Origin: Anthoceros angustus
Lineage: Eukaryota; Streptophyta; Anthocerotopsida; Anthocerotales; Anthocerotaceae
Length of the DNA: 64,000 nt
Assembly (NCBI GenBank): GCA_010909165.1
Contig: VJWM01000019.1
Coordinates: 1,364,001-1,428,000 of the forward strand
Direction of reading: 5' to 3'
Part shown: piece after piece, positions 57,657-64,000 of the stretch
How positions within the stretch are numbered: the stretch's first letter is position 1
Layout: each line of letters opens with the position of its first letter
Translations under genes and position numbers: made by a program
Notes under the pieces: model-generated
Told to the model about the DNA's origin: nothing
What the model saw: only the letters and a program-made list of their open reading frames with translations
Database searches by the model: none

Positions 57657-57660
57657 TCGT

Positions 57661-57897
57661 GGGGGCTAGCCCCCCTGGCTCTTGGCCCTTAAATGGGTTG
57701 TCCCCCGGTAAGGGGTTTTCCCATCTCTTCTTTTTAATATAGTGTCCATTGTTCAGTTATAATGTGACCAGTTGTCGAGCTATGCGGACGAGGGAGATCA
57801 AAGACGCATGCAGAATAAGCAAGCTCGTGGCGTAGTAATTAGGTAGCCAAAACAAGGATGAGCATACGCTACGCTTCCTCGTGAATCGTGATGGATC
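57661..57897. other. Upstream region of the PPR gene
   Basis: Contains a GC palindrome-like block (gggggctagccccc at about 57661). It should hold the PPR promoter. No other feature. Confidence 0.4.
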
Positions 57898-60582
57898 ATG
57901 GCTGCGTGGAGCGTTGCACTGGATTCACGCAGCGCGCGACAAGATCTCTTGGAGGGACAGGTTTTCTGGACGCGACAAAATGGTGGTTTGGCAAGCAGTG
58001 GAGGTCGAGCTCCTGCTCAAGTGGCCTTAATAAGTGAGACATCGGAAAGCAACGAAGGCGTGAGGTGCTGCAGGAGCATTGCACGGTACCCAAGATATGA
58101 GGCTCGCTCTCGCAGGTCCGCAGGTCACGAATGGGGCGTAACGGCTGAGATTGTGACCGAGCTATGTGAGCAGAGTCAGCTTACTGAGGCTGTCGAGGCT
58201 CTGGGAGCTCTGGTGCAGACTGGCTGTCGTTTCTCCAAAACCCTCTTTTATACTGTGCTCAGGCAATGTGTGGTAAAAAAGAATCTGGTTCTGGGTCGCC
58301 GTGTTCATGCTCTCATCAGGAGAGAGGGGTATGGCTCGGACACTTTCTTGTGCAACCACATCCTGCGAATGTATGCCTCGCATGGCAAGGTGCAGGAAGC
58401 GATGGATGTGTTCACCATGGTTTCCGAACCAGATGCCTTCATGTGGTCTTCCATGATGTCTGCCCATGTGAAGTATGGGCAATCTAAGGAGGCTATAGAG
58501 CTATATAATCTGATGCGCAGGACGAGCGTGAAACCAGACGGCCACGTATTTGCAGCAGCCCTACAGGCTTGTGCGAGGGTAGCAGACTTGGAAACTGGGC
58601 AGCAGGTTCATGCTGATGTGCTGGCCAGTGGGGTTGAGCCTGATTTGTTTGTTTGTAATAGCTTGGTGGACATGTATGCAAAGTGTGGCATGGGTCAAGA
58701 GGCTCTTCGTCTGTACAGTGATATGCAGCAGGACGGCATGGGTGCACCCGATCCTGTGACGTTTGTTTGCCTCCTGCAGGCATGTGCAAGTTTGGGTGCC
58801 CAAGCGTTGGACAAGGGGAAGCTGCTTCATGCACAGATTGGGGAACGAAGACTTCAAGGTGATCTGATTGTAGGTTGTAGCCTGGTAAACATGTATGCAA
58901 AGTGTGGAAGCCTGCACGATGCGCAGACTGTGTTTGATGGACTTGGTGTGAAAGATGTGGTGACCTGGAATGCAATCATAGCAGGCTATGCCCAGCAGGG
59001 CATGGGTCAGGAAGCTATAAATCTGTACAGTGCTATGCAGGAAGAGGGCATCACAGCTCCAGATTCCGTCACATTTGTGTCCCTCCTGCAGGCCTGTGCA
59101 AGTCTCGGTACCAGGGCGTTGGACAAGGGGAAGCAACTTCATGCACAGATTGGAGAAGTAGGACTCCAGGCCGATGTGGTTGTAGGTTGCAGCCTGGTAA
59201 ACATGTATGCTAAGTGTGGGGGCCTATTGGATGCTCAGAGCGTGTTTGATAGGCTTCCTCAGAAAACTGTGGTAACCTGGACTGCACTGATAGCTGGGTA
59301 TTCGCAGCAGGGTATGGGCGGAGAAGCGCTTCATCTCTACAGTGCCATGGAAGAAGAAGGCATTGCAGCACCCAATTCTGTGACATTCGTGTGCCTCCTA
59401 CAGGCATGCGCGACTGTCGGTCCCGCAGCTTTGGAGAAAGGGAAGGAGCTTCATGGACAGATTGAATTACGAGGACTTCAAATTGATGTTGGTTTAGGCA
59501 ACAGCTTGATTAACATGTATGCAAAATGTGGCAGCCTGCGGGATGCCCAGAGTGTGTTCGACAGTCTTGGTGAAAAAGATGTGGTAACATGGAATGCCAT
59601 GATAGCAGGGTATTCCCAGCAGGGCCTGTGGCAGGAAGCCCTTCATCTTTACAGTGGCATGCAAGAAGAAGGCATTACTGCTCATTGTGTGACGTTTGTG
59701 TGCCTCTTGCAAGCATGTGCAGCTGTGGCAGCTTTACAGGCAGGAAGGGAGCTTCATGCACAGATTGAACAACAAGGGCTTCAAGCTGATGCAACTGTAA
59801 GCAACAGTTTGATCAACATGTATGCAAAGTCTGGGAGCATGATTGATGCACAGCAGGTGTTTGATGAATTGCCAGATAGAGGTATTGTCACCTGGAATGC
59901 ATTGATTGCTGGATATGCCCGTCAAGGAAATGCCAACGTGGTATTCAACTTGGTTGACAGGATGGAAAATGAGGGCATACAACCCGATGACATAACATTC
60001 CTTAGTCTACTTACAGTATGCAGTCATGCAGGTTTAGTCGACAAAGGGCAAGATTACTTTGAGACTATGAGCAGACATTATGGTATCATTCCCACTGCTG
60101 AGCACTACACATGCATGGTGGATATTCTGGGTCGTGCAGGCCAACTTAATGAGGCATTAGCGTTGGCAAGGAGGATGCCTGTCCAACCTCAAGTTACGGT
60201 TTGGCACACTCTCTTGGGTGCTTGTCAAAAGTGGAGCAATGTCGAGGTGGGACGCTGTGCGTTCGATGAAGCAGTGAGGGTAGATGAAAAGGACTCCACA
60301 GCATATGTTTCGATGTCCAACATTTACTCAGGTGCCCAGATGTGGGAGGAGGCCCAGGAGATGCAGGCGAGTAGAACAGGAATTGGCGCTTGGAAGCAGC
60401 CAGGTCAGAGCTGGTGGACAGACATGGATGGACTGGTCCACACTTTTGTGGTTGGGCATAAAAAACACCCTAATAGTGAAGCTGTACGTCGATGCATGGC
60501 CAAAACAGTTGAAAAAAAAAAGGAAGCAGGAAGGTATGTGCCACATCTGGATCCTATCTGCTCAGGACATACCCGATGCTGA
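57898..60582 (+). CDS. PLS-type pentatricopeptide repeat protein with E/E+ end
   Basis: An intronless frame of 894 residues. After an unmatched N-terminus (1-80), PPR units run from about 85 to 790 with the P-L-S wording of organelle RNA-editing factors (DMYAKCGSLHDAQTVFDGL, TWNAIIAGYAQQG). Long pentamer-like stretches (VTFVSLLQACASLGTRALDK) recur almost word for word, which points to recent internal expansion. The end has an E motif (VWHTLLGACQKWSNVEVG, YVSMSNIYSGAQMWEEAQEM), then PGQSWWTD and VHTFVVGHKKHP. The frame stops as the DYW domain begins; a shifted frame continues QDIPDAEKAALCAQC and then stops, so the HxE deaminase centre is absent. Between CNSLVDMYAKCG and MGQEALRLY (near residue 265) one repeat's worth is missing, an in-frame deletion. 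Targeting to plastid or mitochondrion is expected, but no clear presequence is seen. Confidence 0.88.
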   Translation: MAAWSVALDSRSARQDLLEGQVFWTRQNGGLASSGGRAPAQVALISETSESNEGVRCCRSIARYPRYEARSRRSAGHEWGVTAEIVTELCEQSQLTEAVEALGALVQTGCRFSKTLFYTVLRQCVVKKNLVLGRRVHALIRREGYGSDTFLCNHILRMYASHGKVQEAMDVFTMVSEPDAFMWSSMMSAHVKYGQSKEAIELYNLMRRTSVKPDGHVFAAALQACARVADLETGQQVHADVLASGVEPDLFVCNSLVDMYAKCGMGQEALRLYSDMQQDGMGAPDPVTFVCLLQACASLGAQALDKGKLLHAQIGERRLQGDLIVGCSLVNMYAKCGSLHDAQTVFDGLGVKDVVTWNAIIAGYAQQGMGQEAINLYSAMQEEGITAPDSVTFVSLLQACASLGTRALDKGKQLHAQIGEVGLQADVVVGCSLVNMYAKCGGLLDAQSVFDRLPQKTVVTWTALIAGYSQQGMGGEALHLYSAMEEEGIAAPNSVTFVCLLQACATVGPAALEKGKELHGQIELRGLQIDVGLGNSLINMYAKCGSLRDAQSVFDSLGEKDVVTWNAMIAGYSQQGLWQEALHLYSGMQEEGITAHCVTFVCLLQACAAVAALQAGRELHAQIEQQGLQADATVSNSLINMYAKSGSMIDAQQVFDELPDRGIVTWNALIAGYARQGNANVVFNLVDRMENEGIQPDDITFLSLLTVCSHAGLVDKGQDYFETMSRHYGIIPTAEHYTCMVDILGRAGQLNEALALARRMPVQPQVTVWHTLLGACQKWSNVEVGRCAFDEAVRVDEKDSTAYVSMSNIYSGAQMWEEAQEMQASRTGIGAWKQPGQSWWTDMDGLVHTFVVGHKKHPNSEAVRRCMAKTVEKKKEAGRYVPHLDPICSGHTRC

Positions 60583-60816
60583 AAAAGCTGCTCTCTGTGC
60601 GCAGTGCCACCAAACAAGGCACGTAAGGCAGACCAAACAAGCATAGTGATTAATGTGACCCTTCACACGACCCCGGCCTCCGCCCCTTAAATACTAATGA
60701 AGAAACTGGGAACATTTGTACATTTCTCCTGCAGGGTAAGGTCTTTGTACTTGGTCAGATTGACGTCGGATGACAAGCGATGCTCGTCGACCCAACATTT
60801 ATATCCTTAAACATTA
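60583..60816. other. Downstream flank of the PPR gene
   Basis: Contains the out-of-frame DYW fragment to about 60646, then spacer. Confidence 0.5.
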
Positions 60817-60889
60817 GGACCTTTGTCCCAGTGGTAATGACCCTTGCTTACCGTGCAAGAGGTAGCGAGTTCAATTCTCGCAATGTCCT
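60817..60889 (+). repeat. tRNA-like element, probably a SINE head
   Basis: Folds as a tRNA: acceptor ggacctt/aatgtcc (6 of 7 pairs), D stem gtc/gac, and anticodon stem cttgc/gcaag with loop ttaccgt (anticodon would be ACC). The T stem is gcgag/ctcgc with loop ttcaatt. It lacks one base between acceptor and D stem, has an odd anticodon and no conserved GG-TTCGA T loop. It therefore looks like the pol III promoter part (A and B boxes) of a plant SINE rather than a working tRNA gene. Confidence 0.6.
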
Positions 60890-60988
60890 TGCACTATGGC
60901 CGGAACTAAAACTTCCAAAAGTTGCCTCTTCAAAAATTTATTCGCGATAGAGATTCTCAGACTGAAGAACTTTCTTCAAGCAACGGAT

Positions 60989-61118
60989 AGTCACTGTTCG
61001 TGTCGAAGGGAAGTTGCTTAGATCGCAAGTTGAGGAGCCAGCAGGCTTGCAGAGAGTCACTGTTCGTGTAGAGGGGAAGTTGCTTAGATTGCAAGTTGAG
61101 GAGCCAGAAGGCCTGTGG
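60989..61118 (+). repeat. Two tandem copies of a 65-bp unit
   Basis: The unit starts agtcactgttcgtgt and contains gggaagttgcttagat and gcaagttgaggagccag. The copies start at 60989 and 61054. Confidence 0.85.
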
Positions 61119-61504
61119 AAAGCAAGCATAAGAGCGTCGATCCGAGGGTAAAAGTCACTTGTTCCTCGGCTACAGCCTATGTGGAGTTTCGGATAATGTT
61201 CATACCTGCTACGTTTTCGGCAGCCCAGTCCAACCACGTCCAGAACTGTGTCCTTGTTTTCCAATTGGCGTGCCACAAGCTGTTCAAGCTGGCACAGATG
61301 CTCGTGCCCAGAAGATTGCGCAACGCTTCTGGCACACACACCTATGGCAGGAATCGTGTTTGTATTAGCTAGCATACCTGCAGAGTAAGACACAGTCCCC
61401 GGCGGGACACGGCTTCTCAAGGTTCTCAGGTCTGAGTGCACCAGTCACCGCCTATAAGAGACAGCAGCACCGACTTGCTCAGCTTCTAACGATTCTCGAA
61501 GTTT

Positions 61505-61530
61505 GCGAACTCTCGATATCGAGAGTTCGC
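61505..61530. repeat. Perfect 26-bp palindrome
   Basis: gcgaactctcgat is followed directly by its reverse complement, with no loop and no mismatch. The flanking bases do not pair. Confidence 0.9.
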
Positions 61531-61659
61531 GATTAATATACGTCTAAACATCTATACTGCATTACTGCTCCATCTATGGATACCAAGCACGCGTGCGACA
61601 CAGCGCAGTTCGAAGCGATCCGTATCAGATCCGACGTGCGTCTCGTTTTGCTGAAACGT

Positions 61660-61760
61660 CTTCCATTTCACTTGTCTCCAGCCGGCTCGGCTGTGGAAGG
61701 CATGCAACCATTTCACTTGTCTCGACCCGGCTCAGGTCTGGCAGCATGCGATTGCATGCC
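61660..61760 (+). repeat. Short tandem repeat, unit about 45 bp
   Basis: Two copies of ccatttcacttgtct followed by a ccggctc-containing stretch and gcatgc. Surrounding DNA (61119-62130) shows no gene. Confidence 0.6.
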
Positions 61761-62130
61761 ACTGTGTGTTGTTGCGGCATCGAGCTTAAGGTTGTCCGCA
61801 GTGCCTGAGCAAGACATTGAATTCTGTGCTGTAAGCAAGGTAATCGCGTCCTGTTCCTCTTTCTTCTTCACACATGTTCATCCAACTTCGGTCTCCACCC
61901 AGAGGGCTTACAGCAGGACCTGAAAGATCAAACAAGGCATTCTGCGGAACCAATTGATAATGTTCGGTATACATGAGAGATGTATGAGAACTACAGTCGC
62001 GTTCCTTGATGGAATTCTCTCTCCAAGGGAGCTAACACGTGTCATGTAAGGCCAGTGTTAGAAAGCAGTTGTGGAAGGGTGATAGGGATTCAGTGTTGCA
62101 AAGCGGTGGCAGGCAATTTCTCGAGGCCCG

Positions 62131-62458
62131 ATGGCGAGTGCAAAGGAAGAGAAGGCGCTGGAGGAGAAGGACATCAAGGAAGGAGATTACGTGTGCACCA
62201 GATTCCGTGGCGGTGAGGAGACGATGCACATGTCTTTTAAACCTCCTCCGAAGGTTGAGCACAAATTATTAGAATATGTCTGTTTGTGCAGGCACTCGCG
62301 AGGGGACGGTTGAGCACATCGCCAGGACTCCAGAGGAGCATCCTCATCCCCCCAAGGTCATCTTCACAAACCAGAGGGGACGCCAGGTTGCGCACAACCC
62401 CTCCACTCTGACCAAGAAAGGGACAGAAGAATTCCAGAAAGAATGTGGCGGTAAATGA
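62131..62458 (+). CDS. Small TUDOR-like protein (hypervirulence-associated protein / DUF2945 family)
   Basis: Two exons, 62131-62212 and 62292-62458, give 82 residues with an 79-bp GT-AG intron. After a short acidic start the protein reads IKEGDYVCTRFRGG, then REGTVEHIART, PPKVIFTNQRGRQVAHNP and LTKKG. The order (GDxV, GGxxEGTV, KVxFxxxxGxxVxHNPxTL) fits the small SH3-like TUDOR fold named DUF2945, common in bacteria and fungi and known from some plants and algae. Its biochemical role is unknown. No signal peptide is seen. The intron and plant-like setting make it a nuclear gene and not contamination. Confidence 0.7.
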
Positions 62459-64000
62459 CAATCTCGGGTGCAGCATTATTCAGGCAGATGGCCATAAATA
62501 TCACAAATTATACAGTGTACAGTGCTGCAATCTTGTCGCTTGTCGTGTCACGGACACCAGATACATGTGCAGCAGGTTGGAGACGGTCTTTTGTCCGTTA
62601 GGTGTAACTTGCCAATAAGATTTTACAGATGTGTAGAGATGTTGAATGTTGCTCAGCGACTAGATTCAGCAGCCATGCGTGCAAATAAAGGTGTGTTGAA
62701 TCTGAGTCTGGCAATTAGAAGCAAGCAAGCTCGGAAGCACAGGTATTAGGACTGGTTTATTGACCGCAGCATTGATCAATTCGACCTAGATGCTGACAGG
62801 CATACAGAATATAAGCTTCCTTGGAATTTGTGTCATGGAACTAGCTGAATCGACCACGGGCAGGGAGTGGCGTGAGGCTTCCAGCGTGAGCGGATCACTG
62901 CTTCCCCAGAATGGTCCCTTGTGGATTTGATTGGTTTGTGGTTCAAGTAATATGCTAAGCGCTACTTTGAAGCTAATGAAAGAATGGGGTGAGATGGGCT
63001 GCAAGATTGGAGTCTTGGCCAATTGGTTTGGTGTAAAGTAACACCCATATGTGAGGCTTAGGTCTACGCAGTGTCCTCCTCCAAGAGCGGAAGAAATCAT
63101 AAGGGTAGATGCCCCTAGTAAAGGGGCTACTTGAGAACCTCCCCTCCCCCTCATCACACCATTTCATGGACAACATGGTTGGTGCCAAATCATGGCACAT
63201 CCCCAGTACATCGCCCTCACCGGTTCCAAAGTGCCACGAGAAGGCATAGTTGTGAACCATGCCATATCTTTGTGACATTGGAAATGGTACCACTCTAGTC
63301 TCCTCCAATTTGGTACACCATACAAAACAAACAAGTAACAAAATTGATAAAATTCAAGATTTCCTTTGGGGAAAAGTAGCGAACACATGAATAAACAAGT
63401 AATGCATTCCAAGTTCACTTTCCTCCGACGCGAGAGGTTCAACCAGGACGCGGGGTGATCTTCAACGGTGTGCCGTCTTTAAGGAGCGGAATTTTGTGTA
63501 GAGATGCGATCGGCTGTGGCTGCAGGTCTGGACATGTTGGCCGGCATTTTGTGCTGTGAGACGTGGTCATTATCACATCAATGGGGTAGCCATAGTAAGG
63601 AAAGTAGGGTTGGATAGCAATCGTGACGTGGGCTCGAGAGATGGGCTCCATGCACTTCTTTTGCGGGGTCCCCAGCTGTGATAGTCAGCTGCGGAAGGAG
63701 GCAGGTTTCAGCTCTCGTCGGTCTGGCTATCTCGCTGCAGCTGCGTTTCGGGTCAATTCTTGTTCCTCGAAAACGACACTGTTCCTAGGTTCTTCAAAAG
63801 TGCAGGATTTCTCCACGGATGAGCTGCCTCACAAGGTGCTCCTGCAGGCCTCTGTGGCCAAGGTACAAACCTTTCTCTGTGTTTCAGGTCGTCGTCGATG
63901 TTGTTACGATTTGTGTGGAGGGGCTGACGGTAGTTGGCCATGCTGCTGTTTGACATGCAGACACTGGCAGGACAAGTTGAAGGGGGATCCCTGGAACAGC
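62459..64000. other. Right end of window, no supported gene
   Basis: 62459-62760 may be the 3' UTR of the TUDOR-like gene. Frames on the minus strand (63651-63439 and 63956-63753) have no domain, though they could be exons of a gene beginning beyond the window. No RNA gene seen. Confidence 0.35.

Noticed and set aside
60817-60889. Functional tRNA-Gly gene
   Set aside because: One base missing before the D stem, unusual ACC anticodon and a non-canonical T loop. It fits a SINE head better.
63439-63956. Two short minus-strand frames at the right edge
   Set aside because: No recognisable domain and no convincing splice link. A gene starting outside the window cannot be excluded.

Overview
The window looks like nuclear DNA of a land plant. 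Its genes are plant-type: a GDSL lipase, MED26, a TBL acetyltransferase, an SPT2-like protein, a plastid-type ABCF protein and PLS-type PPR proteins. They have short GT-AG introns, mostly 75-165 bp. The many closely related PPR copies and a possible homologue of an animal meiosis protein suggest a seed-free lineage such as a bryophyte, lycophyte or fern. The exact lineage cannot be read from the sequence.

Layout. 1-2.5 kb: minisatellites and no clear gene. 2.5-8.5 kb: a five-exon GDSL esterase/lipase and a nine-exon MED26 gene, both on the minus strand. 9.5-28 kb: an AT-rich transposon island. It contains decayed Ty1/copia pieces, a nearly complete but inactivated Ty3/gypsy chromovirus (12856-20363; LTRs, 5-bp target duplication, PBS, PPT and an internal tandem duplication), a decayed thymidine kinase, tandem arrays and a dispersed repeat seen at least five times. 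28.4-49.2 kb: a gene-rich block with a twelve-exon gene resembling meiosis 1 arrest protein (M1AP), a small hypothetical ORF, ABCF, BolA, a 615-aa coiled-coil protein of unknown function, TBL and SPT2-like. PPR debris lies between TBL and SPT2-like. 49.3-53.7 kb: pseudogenes, namely two halves of a PPR gene in opposite orientations with a broken B-lectin gene between them, then a short interspersed repeat carrying a nested poly(A) insertion. 54.7-57.7 kb: a copia remnant that has lost its reverse transcriptase. 57.9-60.6 kb: an intact intronless 894-aa PPR gene without most of its DYW domain. 60.8-64 kb: a tRNA-derived SINE head, a perfect 26-bp palindrome and a small two-exon TUDOR-like gene.

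The genes do not form a pathway. They are separately transcribed housekeeping genes: transcription (MED26, SPT2), translation (ABCF), Fe-S/redox (BolA), cell wall (TBL), lipid esters (GDSL), organelle RNA (PPR) and possibly meiosis (M1AP-like). ABCF and BolA are divergent and share a 285-bp intergenic region. Exon boundaries were placed by eye from GT-AG sites and reading frame. In the GDSL, MED26, ABCF, TBL, M1AP-like and TUDOR models the summed exon lengths keep one open frame from ATG to stop.
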